Source of the DNA: an uncultured Psychroserpens sp. | GTDB lineage: Bacteria; Bacteroidota; Bacteroidia; Flavobacteriales; Flavobacteriaceae | DNA length: 64,000 bases | Assembly (NCBI RefSeq): GCF_947501425.1 | Contig: NZ_CANMVN010000002.1 | Coordinates: 434,001 to 498,000, forward strand | Reading direction: 5' to 3' | In this document: positions 56,773 to 64,000 of the stretch, in pieces | Layout of the letters: every line of letters begins with the position of its first letter | How positions within the stretch are numbered: position 1 is the first letter of the stretch | Translations under genes and position numbers: made by a program | Notes under the pieces: model-generated | Database searches by the model: none | Seen by the model: the letters and a program-made list of their open reading frames with translations, nothing else | What the model was told of the DNA's origin: nothing

Positions 56773-57999
56773 TTATATAAGTTGAGTAAGAGCGATTTCG
56801 AAAGCGGTCTCACTAATTCCTGTTTTTGTGTGATTTTTATCGTAAACTTTTTGTAAAGCCTTTCTAATGGTTTTTGAGGTATCATTGAAAATAGCTTCAT
56901 CGGTCATTTGTACTTTTCGCTCCATAAAATAAGCAAATACTCTAGCCATTCCACAGTTTGATATGAAATCAGGAATGAGGCTTACTTTATTATCTGTGTG
57001 CTCCATAATACTTCCGAAGAAAATCTCCTTATCAGCAAAAGGGACATTAGCACCACAGGAAATAACTTCCAATCCTGTATCAATCATTTGATCAATTTGA
57101 CTTTGAGTAATAAGTCGAGATGCAGCACATGGCGCAAAAATTTCAGTTTTAAGCGACCATATTTTTTCGTTCATTTCTGAAAAAGGGATCAAATGTTCAC
57201 CTTCCAGATGGTTTCCTGTTTTATCAAGAAACATATCCGTAATTTCGTCCAAACTAAATCCGTCTTCATTAATCAATCCACCAACGATATCTATAATACC
57301 CACAATCTTAGCACCCATTTGCGCTAAATAAAATGCGGCTGCAGCTCCAACATTACCAAATCCTTGTACTATGGCTTTTTTTCCAGCAATAGAATCGCCA
57401 TGGATATCATAAAAGTGTTTGGCAGCTTCTGCAACACCAAAACCGGTAATCATATCGGCTACAGTATATTTTCTTGATACACTTGGAGAATACTTAGGGT
57501 TTTCGATAACTTTAATCACGCCATGACGTAATTGTCCGATACGATTGATCTTATCGGCTTGGGTTGGTTTAAAGTGACCTTCAAAAACACCTTCTTGAGG
57601 ATGCCAAACACCACTCTCCTCAGTGATAGGAATTACTTCGTGGATTTCATCCACATTCAAATCGCCTCCTGTTCCATAATAGCTTTTCAGCAATGGAGAG
57701 ACTGCTTTATACCAACGCTCTAAAACGCCTTTTTTTCTTGGATCTTTAGGATCGAAATTGATTCCAGATTTTGCACCTCCAATGGCAGGACCAGATACAG
57801 TAAACTTCACTTCCATGGTCTTAGCCAGAGATAGAACTTCATTCATATCTAGACCTTTACGCATTCTTGTTCCACCTCCTGCAGCTCCACCTCTAAGAGA
57901 GTTTATTACTGTCCAGCCTTCGGCATCAGTTTCTGGATCTTTCCAGTTAAAAATAATTTCGGGTTCTTTTTCTTCGTACTTCTGAAGTAAATCTTTCAT
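56773..57999 (-). CDS. Glu/Leu/Phe/Val-family amino-acid dehydrogenase
   Basis: A 408-residue NAD(P)-linked oxidative deaminase. N-terminal substrate domain with GGGTRMRKGL and the catalytic lysine in GGAKSGINFDP; Rossmann cofactor motif GFGNVGAAAA (about 215). Shorter than hexameric glutamate dehydrogenases (about 450), so leucine/valine or a related amino acid is as likely as glutamate. A -7 box (CAAATATA at 58019-58026) is 20 bases before the ATG. First gene of the operon with nhaD. Confidence 0.88.
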   Translation of the reverse strand: MKDLLQKYEEKEPEIIFNWKDPETDAEGWTVINSLRGGAAGGGTRMRKGLDMNEVLSLAKTMEVKFTVSGPAIGGAKSGINFDPKDPRKKGVLERWYKAVSPLLKSYYGTGGDLNVDEIHEVIPITEESGVWHPQEGVFEGHFKPTQADKINRIGQLRHGVIKVIENPKYSPSVSRKYTVADMITGFGVAEAAKHFYDIHGDSIAGKKAIVQGFGNVGAAAAFYLAQMGAKIVGIIDIVGGLINEDGFSLDEITDMFLDKTGNHLEGEHLIPFSEMNEKIWSLKTEIFAPCAASRLITQSQIDQMIDTGLEVISCGANVPFADKEIFFGSIMEHTDNKVSLIPDFISNCGMARVFAYFMERKVQMTDEAIFNDTSKTIRKALQKVYDKNHTKTGISETAFEIALTQLI

Positions 58000-58065
58000 G
58001 TAGTTAGTTATTCTGTAACAAATATAAAAAACTAAAAATCGCTAGATATTAATTTTACAATAATT

Positions 58066-59124
58066 TTATGGATAATACACGTAACCTGATGAATGATCTT
58101 TGGATGCACCTGTCACACTAGATAAACAATTAATGTCGCCTCGTAATTTAAGCACTCCAAGTAAACCAAAAATGAGGGCTTCTTTAAATTCAATAAGGTC
58201 TTTTGAAGGTACAATAAGCTTAAACGCTTTTTGGTTTTGAATTCTATCTAATAGGTAATTATTGTAAGTTCCTCCTCCAGTGAATAACACCTCACTATTT
58301 GACCTTACACTTGCAGCAATTTGAATAGCGATATGTTCAACAAACGTTCTAAGAATATCAGCTTCTGAACCTCGCGAAGTGTCTAATATTGGAACTATTT
58401 GGTCTTCAACCCACTCTAAGCCTAAAGATTTAGGAGATGTCTCTTTGTAGTAATCCAGAGCATTTAGAGCATTTAAAATGTCATGATCAATACCTCCTGA
58501 TTTTGCAATAGTTCCACCTTTATCATAGTCAAACCCTAAGGCATTGGCATATCGGTTCATAACTATATTTACCGGACAAATATCATAGGCAATTCTTTGG
58601 TTATCTATTTCCGAAGAGATATTAGCAAAACCACCAAGATTGATGCAATAATCATAGTCTGAAAACAATAATCGGTCACCAATTGGCACTAACGGAGCTC
58701 CTTGTCCGCCAAGTTCAACATCTTGTACCCGAAAATCACAAATAAGGGTTTGTTGGATAAACTCAGCTAATATTGGATGATTACCTATTTGATATGTATA
58801 GCCATTGTCTGGCTGATGTAAGGCTGTATGCCCATGTGAACATACAGCATCAAGATCTTCTATTTTATGGTCTTTTATGAACTTTTGAATCACATCACCT
58901 AAGTATTCAGTGTAGCTTATATTTATATGGTCAATGACATTTCTAGGTTCATTAACTAGGTTTTTTAATCTGATCAACCACTTTTCTGAATATGGTATGG
59001 TTTCGGCTTTATGAATTTTGAAGGTCCAATATTGATGAAACTCAAAAGTGATATGCGCCAAGTCGATTCCATCTAAAGATGTTCCAGACATCACACCTAT
59101 AACGTTGTACTTAGATTTTATCAT
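58066..59124 (-). CDS. anmK: anhydro-N-acetylmuramic acid kinase
   Basis: A 352-residue sugar kinase that phosphorylates 1,6-anhydro-MurNAc during recycling of cell-wall fragments. VMSGTSLDGID near the start, VCSHGHTALHQP (sugar binding) and LFTGGGTYNN (ATP site) are intact. The ATG at 59124 is chosen; a TTG six codons upstream is unlikely because it adds only hydrophobic residues. Works in the same pathway as murF products and possibly the M23 peptidase encoded elsewhere in the window. Confidence 0.94.
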   Translation of the reverse strand: MIKSKYNVIGVMSGTSLDGIDLAHITFEFHQYWTFKIHKAETIPYSEKWLIRLKNLVNEPRNVIDHINISYTEYLGDVIQKFIKDHKIEDLDAVCSHGHTALHQPDNGYTYQIGNHPILAEFIQQTLICDFRVQDVELGGQGAPLVPIGDRLLFSDYDYCINLGGFANISSEIDNQRIAYDICPVNIVMNRYANALGFDYDKGGTIAKSGGIDHDILNALNALDYYKETSPKSLGLEWVEDQIVPILDTSRGSEADILRTFVEHIAIQIAASVRSNSEVLFTGGGTYNNYLLDRIQNQKAFKLIVPSKDLIEFKEALIFGLLGVLKLRGDINCLSSVTGASKDHSSGYVYYP

Positions 59125-59148
59125 ATTCAGTAAAAATAGCAATCCTTA

Positions 59149-59179
59149 TTGAAAATATACTAATAAAGAGTTATCTTTG
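59149..59179 (+). promoter_or_regulatory. promoter of the acyl-CoA dehydrogenase gene
   Basis: TTG (59149-59151), 20 bases, TATCTTTG (59172-59179), a full consensus match 38 bases before the ATG. Confidence 0.65.
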
Positions 59180-59216
59180 CACTCACTTTTTATCAATTCA
59201 ATAATTTAAACACACT

Positions 59217-60359
59217 ATGGATTTAAGTTTAACAGAAGAACATATCATGATTCGCGACGCTGCTCGTGATTTTGCACAAACCGAATTACTTCCTGGAGTC
59301 ATAGAAAGGGATGAAAAACAACAATTTCCACAAGAATTAGTCAAAAAAATGGCTGATTTAGGATTTATGGGAATTATGGTAGACCCAAAATATGGTGGAA
59401 GCGGTATGGATGCAATCTCCTATGTCTTAATCATGGAAGAACTTTCTAAAATTGATGCTTCTGCGTCTGTTATGGTATCGGTAAACAACTCTTTAGTATG
59501 TTATGGTCTTGAAGCTTATGGAACTGAAGAGCAAAAACAAAAATACTTAACAAAGTTAGCCACTGGTGAATTTATAGGTGCTTTTTGTTTGAGTGAACCA
59601 GAAGCAGGAAGTGATGCAACATCTCAAGCTACTACAGCTATAGACAAAGGTGATCATTATATTCTTAACGGAACAAAAAACTGGATAACAAATGGTGGTC
59701 GTAGTGATGTATATTTAGTTATTGCCCAAACAGATAGAGACAAAGGTCATAGAGGCATCAATGCTTTTATTGTAGAAAAAGGCATGGAAGGTTTCGATAT
59801 AGGACCTAAAGAAGATAAATTAGGAATTAGAGGTAGTGACACGCATACTTTACAGTTTAATGATGTTAAAGTACCGAAAGAAAATAGAATTGGTGAAGAC
59901 GGATTTGGATTTAAATTTGCAATGAAAACCCTATCTGGTGGACGTATTGGTATTGCTGCTCAGGCATTAGGTATTGCAGCAGGAGCATACGAATTAGCAC
60001 TTAAATACTCAAAAGAGCGTAAAGCTTTTGGTACTGAAATATGTAACCACCAAGCCATTGCTTTTAAATTAGCCGATATGTATACTGAAATAGAAGCTGC
60101 AAGACTACTAGTGATGAAAGCTGCATGGGAAAAAGATCAAGGTAAAAACCATGATATGTCTAGTGCAATGGCCAAATTATATGCTTCTAAAGTTGCTATG
60201 GAACAAACGGTAGAAGCTGTTCAAATTCATGGTGGAAATGGGTTTGTAAAAGAATATCACGTGGAGCGATTAATGCGAGATGCAAAAATTACGCAGATTT
60301 ATGAAGGGACTTCTGAAATTCAGAAAATTGTAATTTCAAGAGGTGTCATCAAAGGATAA
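59217..60359 (+). CDS. acyl-CoA dehydrogenase
   Basis: A 380-residue FAD enzyme of fatty-acid or branched-chain amino-acid breakdown. Helical N-domain; FCLSEPEAGSDA and KNWITNGG (flavin-binding beta domain); C-domain with the catalytic glutamate in IYEGTSEIQ. Length and motifs fit short/branched-chain acyl-CoA dehydrogenases (butyryl or isovaleryl type). Single-gene unit with its own promoter and terminator. Confidence 0.94.
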   Translation: MDLSLTEEHIMIRDAARDFAQTELLPGVIERDEKQQFPQELVKKMADLGFMGIMVDPKYGGSGMDAISYVLIMEELSKIDASASVMVSVNNSLVCYGLEAYGTEEQKQKYLTKLATGEFIGAFCLSEPEAGSDATSQATTAIDKGDHYILNGTKNWITNGGRSDVYLVIAQTDRDKGHRGINAFIVEKGMEGFDIGPKEDKLGIRGSDTHTLQFNDVKVPKENRIGEDGFGFKFAMKTLSGGRIGIAAQALGIAAGAYELALKYSKERKAFGTEICNHQAIAFKLADMYTEIEAARLLVMKAAWEKDQGKNHDMSSAMAKLYASKVAMEQTVEAVQIHGGNGFVKEYHVERLMRDAKITQIYEGTSEIQKIVISRGVIKG

Positions 60360-60374
60360 TCTCAAAATACCATC

Positions 60375-60410
60375 AAAAAAGGCTTCAAAAGAAATTTTGA
60401 AGCCTTTTTT
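60375..60410. terminator. bidirectional terminator between acyl-CoA dehydrogenase and helicase genes
   Basis: A 16-base perfect stem AAAAAAGGCTTCAAAA-gaaa-TTTTGAAGCCTTTTTT with a GAAA loop on the plus strand; overlaps the helicase stop codon by two bases. Confidence 0.9.
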
Positions 60411-62847
60411 AGTTAGATGATAATTCATTGAGAACTAATCTCAGCTCTCCGTAAGTGTATTTTTCGTCAATTTGATGCTTTAATTCTGAAAGGTTATCAA
60501 AAGTATATTTTGGAATCAACACTTTCAATTCTTTATAATGTGCTTCTGAAATTAGATCTGTGATCGTAACCTCTCCAGAAGGGATAAAACTGGCTAAATG
60601 ACCAATTATTGTATTAATGTTTAGCGCTCTTTCATTTGCAATCTCTTCTATAGATTTACCCAATTTAAATAATGCCAGAGATTCTTTTTTTGTGTCTCCC
60701 TTTTTTCGTTTAGGCTTAGGATGTTCAAACATCTCGGTATCTAATGATGTTTCAATACCATTCTCTTCACAATAATCTCTGATCACTTGAAGTATTTCAG
60801 CACCATATTTTTCAACACGAACTTTTCCCATTCCATTAACAGCCTTAAGTTCAGCTTTATTTGTTGGTAATGTTTCACACATTTCATACAATGCCTTTTG
60901 CGTAAAAATTTGATAATGTATAAGGTCTTCCCGAAGTGCGATTGCATTTCTTAATTCTCGAAGCAACTCAAATAACTCAACATTAGTTGTGCCATCAATT
61001 ACTGCTTTTCTAGGTGTCTTTGGTTTCTCTTTTCCTAAGAAAACAGATTGAGCTCTAAGTTTTATAAACGCTTCAACCTTGAAGCTTTCAGATAAACTAG
61101 AAAAATACAACATCTTGGTTATAATTAATTCCTCTAATTGATCTAGTGATTTATTAATATCTTTCTCTATAGCTTTATTATCAGTGGTAAAACTGATGCT
61201 TTTAAAAGGATCAAACAGTTTAGGTTTAACCTCTCCAACAAAATAAGTAATGGCCTTTTTAAAACGCTCCTGTATGGCTGCGCTATTCTGAGGCTCTTCA
61301 TTGCTCTGCGCTATTTTAGAGAGTTGAATTTTAAAGGCGTTACTCACTTTCAATAGATTAGTAACGGAATCTTTAATACCAATTAAAGGCGCTTCCATAT
61401 GACCTTCGATACTACCTTTGTTCTTGTAGTATATATCTAAAATTCGCCTCACTGGACTTAAAAACTCAAAAAAATTGAATATTTCGCTAATAAGTTGCAG
61501 CTGAAAATCAATTTTAGATTGTAATAAAGTATGATTATCAGGCTGGTTCTCTTCTGCATTTTTAGTAAATGATAGTACATTATTATCATTTATAATCTGA
61601 CTGGAATTGATTTTACTACTAAGAACTAAACCGTCCAAAGACTTACACCTACTAAGTGCCACATAAGTTTGACCATGAGCAAAAGCACTTTCGGCATCAA
61701 TAATAGCTTTTTCAAAGGTGAGACCTTGACTCTTGTGAATGGTAATAGACCATGCTAATCGCAAAGGTATTTGCGTATACGCTCCAATTTTATTCTCTTT
61801 TATTTCGTTGGTTTCCGGATTGATTTTATAGTCAATATTTTCCCATGTTTCTGGTGTAACATTAATATTAAAATCATCATCAGGACATTTAACAACCACC
61901 TCGTCTTCGTCTAATAAAATAACTTTCCCGATTTTACCATTGAAGTATCGTTTTTCTTCCGTAGTATCATTTTTTACAAACATGACTTGAGCACCTTCCT
62001 TTAAGACTAACTCTTCTTTATTCGGAAAAGAGAATTCAGGAAATTTACCATCAATTACAGCTTTATAAACTTTTGCTTTAGCGTCTATTTTTTCCAGCTC
62101 AGATCTGTTTACACGATCAGCTTTACTGTTGTGAGTAGTTAATGTTATATAACCTTCATTTTCCTTTGGAGTAAAGTGAGGCTGATATCGTTTGTTCAAT
62201 ATATCTTCTGAAGATTTTGATAATGTGTTAGTTCTAATCTCATTTAAAATATTAATAAATTCAGGGTTATCTTGTCTGTAAATATGTCGTAACTCAACAG
62301 TAATAGGTTTGCATTGTTGGTATGCTTGACTACTAAAGAAATACACATTTTTGTAATACGGACTTAATAAATGCCATTCATTTTCTTTAATTACAGGAGA
62401 TAACTGTTGTAAATCTCCTATCATTAATAATTGAACACCTCCAAATATTAAATTTCTATGTCTAAAACGTCTCAATGTTCTATCAATACCATCTAAGATA
62501 TCAGCTCTAACCATACTGATTTCATCAATAACCAAAAGGTCTAATGATTTAATAATATTGATTTTAGTCTTACTGAATTTTCTTGAAAAACCAGAATTTG
62601 TAGCCTCTCTTTCATCTGGCAAGATGGGACCAAAAGGTAATTGAAAAAACGAATGAATTGTTACTCCTTTAGCGTTAATAGCTGCTACACCTGTAGGTGC
62701 TACTACAACCATACGCTTCATTGAGTTCATTTTCAGCTTATGAAGAAAGGTCGTCTTACCAGTACCAGCTTTACCTGTTAAAAACACATTTCTGTTTGTG
62801 TTGTTTACAAAATTCCAAGCTAATTCTAATTCAGTATTTAACTCCAT
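60409..62847 (-). CDS. PIF1-type SF1B DNA helicase with HRDC and HTH modules
   Basis: An 812-residue protein. Helicase core (about 1-430): Walker A GKAGTGKTTF (24-33), VVVAPTGVAAINAKG, Walker B VIDEISMVRADI, and the C-terminal IHKSQGLTFEKAIID and TYVALSRC motifs. After a helical middle come an HRDC-like domain (about 650-720, LPTNKAELKAVNGMGKVRVE) and a helix-turn-helix (KLGKSIEEIANERALNINTI, about 748-767). The HRDC domain is usual in RecQ helicases; here it sits on a PIF1-like motor. Likely unwinds structured DNA during replication or repair. Confidence 0.9.
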   Translation of the reverse strand: MELNTELELAWNFVNNTNRNVFLTGKAGTGKTTFLHKLKMNSMKRMVVVAPTGVAAINAKGVTIHSFFQLPFGPILPDEREATNSGFSRKFSKTKINIIKSLDLLVIDEISMVRADILDGIDRTLRRFRHRNLIFGGVQLLMIGDLQQLSPVIKENEWHLLSPYYKNVYFFSSQAYQQCKPITVELRHIYRQDNPEFINILNEIRTNTLSKSSEDILNKRYQPHFTPKENEGYITLTTHNSKADRVNRSELEKIDAKAKVYKAVIDGKFPEFSFPNKEELVLKEGAQVMFVKNDTTEEKRYFNGKIGKVILLDEDEVVVKCPDDDFNINVTPETWENIDYKINPETNEIKENKIGAYTQIPLRLAWSITIHKSQGLTFEKAIIDAESAFAHGQTYVALSRCKSLDGLVLSSKINSSQIINDNNVLSFTKNAEENQPDNHTLLQSKIDFQLQLISEIFNFFEFLSPVRRILDIYYKNKGSIEGHMEAPLIGIKDSVTNLLKVSNAFKIQLSKIAQSNEEPQNSAAIQERFKKAITYFVGEVKPKLFDPFKSISFTTDNKAIEKDINKSLDQLEELIITKMLYFSSLSESFKVEAFIKLRAQSVFLGKEKPKTPRKAVIDGTTNVELFELLRELRNAIALREDLIHYQIFTQKALYEMCETLPTNKAELKAVNGMGKVRVEKYGAEILQVIRDYCEENGIETSLDTEMFEHPKPKRKKGDTKKESLALFKLGKSIEEIANERALNINTIIGHLASFIPSGEVTITDLISEAHYKELKVLIPKYTFDNLSELKHQIDEKYTYGELRLVLNELSSN

Positions 62848-62912
62848 TAATAATTTTAATTCTAATAGCTGAAGATATAAAAAGAAGTTTTATAAATGTA
62901 CTGTAACCTAAT

Positions 62913-62948
62913 AAAAAATGCCTTATTGATCTTCAATATTAAAAGGCA
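62913..62948 (-). terminator. terminator of the pilus/secretion gene pair
   Basis: Minus strand: TGCCTTTTAATATTGA-aga-TCAATAAGGCA then six T, with a bulge; 30 bases after the PilO-like stop. Confidence 0.7.
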
Positions 62949-62978
62949 AAATAAACGTCAACGGGTAGACACCTTTTG

Positions 62979-63491
62979 CTAACCAAAGCTTCGTAATAAA
63001 ACATTGACTTGCAAATAGCTTTTTCCTGTTTTATAGTTCTTATACTTCTTGAAGTTAAGATTAATAAATTCACCAAATTTGGTTTGTTGCTCTAATTTAT
63101 GAATTAAGGAAATCATATCATTATAATGACCTTCAAGACTAAATTGATAGGTATTAACTATTAAATCATTTTTAGCAACTTTGTGTGGTTCAATAAACTC
63201 TACTACTTTTAAATTATTTGATATGGCAAATGTATTTATGGTATTGAGCATACTGTTCTGTATAGAACTTTCACCCAATTGATATCTGGTCAATAATGAA
63301 TCGTGATAGATCTTTCTTTGTTTTAATGATGAGAGCTTTGAAGGCATGTTTTCTAGAAGATCGACGTCTTGACCAAGCCTCTTGTATTCGCGCTTTAATT
63401 CAAGTGTATTAACAATAGCATACCTGTAAGCAATAGCAGCCAGTAACACCAAGGCAATAATCAATAATACGTTTTTAGTCCTCTGAGTCAT
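62979..63491 (-). CDS. PilO/GspM-like assembly platform protein
   Basis: A 170-residue bitopic protein: short basic start, one membrane segment (about 7-24), coiled coil (about 30-75) and a ferredoxin-like domain (KVVEFIEPHKV, TYQFSLEGHYNDMISLIHKLE). This is the layout of PilO of type IV pili or GspM of type II secretion. It overlaps the upstream PilN-like gene by 17 bases. Assignment is by topology and gene order, since sequence identity in this family is low. Confidence 0.7.
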   Translation of the reverse strand: MTQRTKNVLLIIALVLLAAIAYRYAIVNTLELKREYKRLGQDVDLLENMPSKLSSLKQRKIYHDSLLTRYQLGESSIQNSMLNTINTFAISNNLKVVEFIEPHKVAKNDLIVNTYQFSLEGHYNDMISLIHKLEQQTKFGEFINLNFKKYKNYKTGKSYLQVNVLLRSFG

Positions 63492-64000
63492 CTTTCATAT
63501 GAATTTTAATTGTGAAACTCGAAGATGATTTAGCAATGTCTTCGAAATTTAATATATCAACCGAAGTGATCCAGCTAATTGCCTCTAACTGAGAAATCCA
63601 TCGAGAAAACCAAACACTTTCATTAATTTGTCCTGAGATCAAAATGGTGTTTTTTTGGTGTTCTATATCATTGCCTTCCTTAATTTTTTTAAGTAATGGT
63701 TGATAGTTTAACTCTTTTAAAATTACAGTCTCTGGAAGTCGGTTTATAATATCATTTATATAAAATGAGCTTTTAGACGAACTGTTTTTTAGAATATCTG
63801 TAACAATCTTTTCATTTTTTTGAATCTCTTCATTGAGTTCCATCATTTTAGTCTTTGAAAGCTCTAAGACTTGACTAGTTTGTCTCAAAGAATTCACAGC
63901 ATTGTAATAATGATTAAAAAACAAAGCGTTAATGAGTAAAACAATAAATAAGCTACCCAATCCTATCTTAAGAAACTGACTAGCAAATCGTTTTTGTTTA
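63475..64000 (-). CDS. PilN/GspL-like assembly platform protein (partial, N-terminus outside window)
   Basis: At least 174 residues; the frame stays open through the window edge, and the TTG at 63960 is internal, since basic residues KQKRFASQFLKIG run into the membrane segment (LGSLFIVLLINALFF). Then a coiled coil and a ferredoxin-like domain (RLPETVILKELNYQPLL, TILISGQINESVWFSRWISQLE) typical of PilN or the periplasmic part of GspL. Together with the next gene it forms the PilN-PilO pair that links motor and outer membrane parts of a pilus or type II-like machine; the rest lies upstream. Confidence 0.72.
   Translation of the reverse strand, partial: KQKRFASQFLKIGLGSLFIVLLINALFFNHYYNAVNSLRQTSQVLELSKTKMMELNEEIQKNEKIVTDILKNSSSKSSFYINDIINRLPETVILKELNYQPLLKKIKEGNDIEHQKNTILISGQINESVWFSRWISQLEAISWITSVDILNFEDIAKSSSSFTIKIHMKDDSED

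Overview
The window is an AT-rich chromosomal segment from a member of the family Flavobacteriaceae (phylum Bacteroidota), most likely a marine genus of the Winogradskyella / Olleya / Psychroserpens type. The genus is inferred from gene content only. The evidence is the type IX secretion genes porU and porV next to the gliding gene gldJ, secreted proteins with C-terminal type IX sorting tails, lipoproteins with acidic residues just after the lipidated cysteine, promoters of the Bacteroidota form (TTG, about 19 bases, TAnnTTTG), near absence of Shine-Dalgarno sites, and NhaD-type sodium/proton antiport.

Layout. 1-3.0 kb is an accessory stretch of poorly known genes (an N-terminally cut orphan, a membrane-anchored coiled-coil protein, a PLD-like protein, a two-TM protein). 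The first three are separated by degenerate palindromic spacers that resemble cassette boundaries. 3.0-11.1 kb, mostly minus strand, holds a type IX cargo protein with leucine-rich repeats, an M23 peptidase, a beta-lactamase-fold lipoprotein set between two mosaics of dispersed repeats, and an ECF sigma / anti-sigma-like / cell-surface protein operon whose last product has a striking low-complexity insert. 11.3-23.1 kb holds DUF2911-meaB, a sugar epimerase and glycosyltransferase pair, PAP2 phosphatase, MATE exporter, ATP-grasp enzyme, nitronate monooxygenase with a type IX subtilase, mnmA and a MORN-repeat protein. 23.1-33.6 kb holds a triple-FAS1 lipoprotein, an S74-type type IX cargo protein, yidC, pyrG, a GNAT enzyme, a DUF4349 lipoprotein and a coupled pair of unknown envelope genes.

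33.6-47.1 kb is a conserved flavobacterial block: SDR, M28 peptidase, pdhC-pdhA, cdd, porV-porU and divergent gldJ, then murF. Then come a structured repeat region, two tRNA-Val genes, and a locus made of a membrane protein of unknown function facing an atypical Hsp70 and a 100-residue GrpE-like protein. 52-60 kb holds folC, a TonB-ExbD-ExbB-type energy module, nhaD with an amino-acid dehydrogenase, anmK and an acyl-CoA dehydrogenase. The window ends with a PIF1-type helicase carrying HRDC and HTH modules and two pilus/secretion platform genes (PilO-like and PilN-like), the latter cut by the window edge.

Functional links: PorU, PorV and GldJ belong to the machine that exports and anchors the three sorting-tail proteins encoded here (3.0, 19.3 and 25.0 kb). 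The TonB module and NhaD link the envelope to ion gradients. The strongest candidates for undescribed biology are the Hsp70/GrpE-like/membrane-protein locus, the sigma-controlled low-complexity surface protein, the structured repeat before the tRNA-Val pair, and the cassette-like spacers at the left end.
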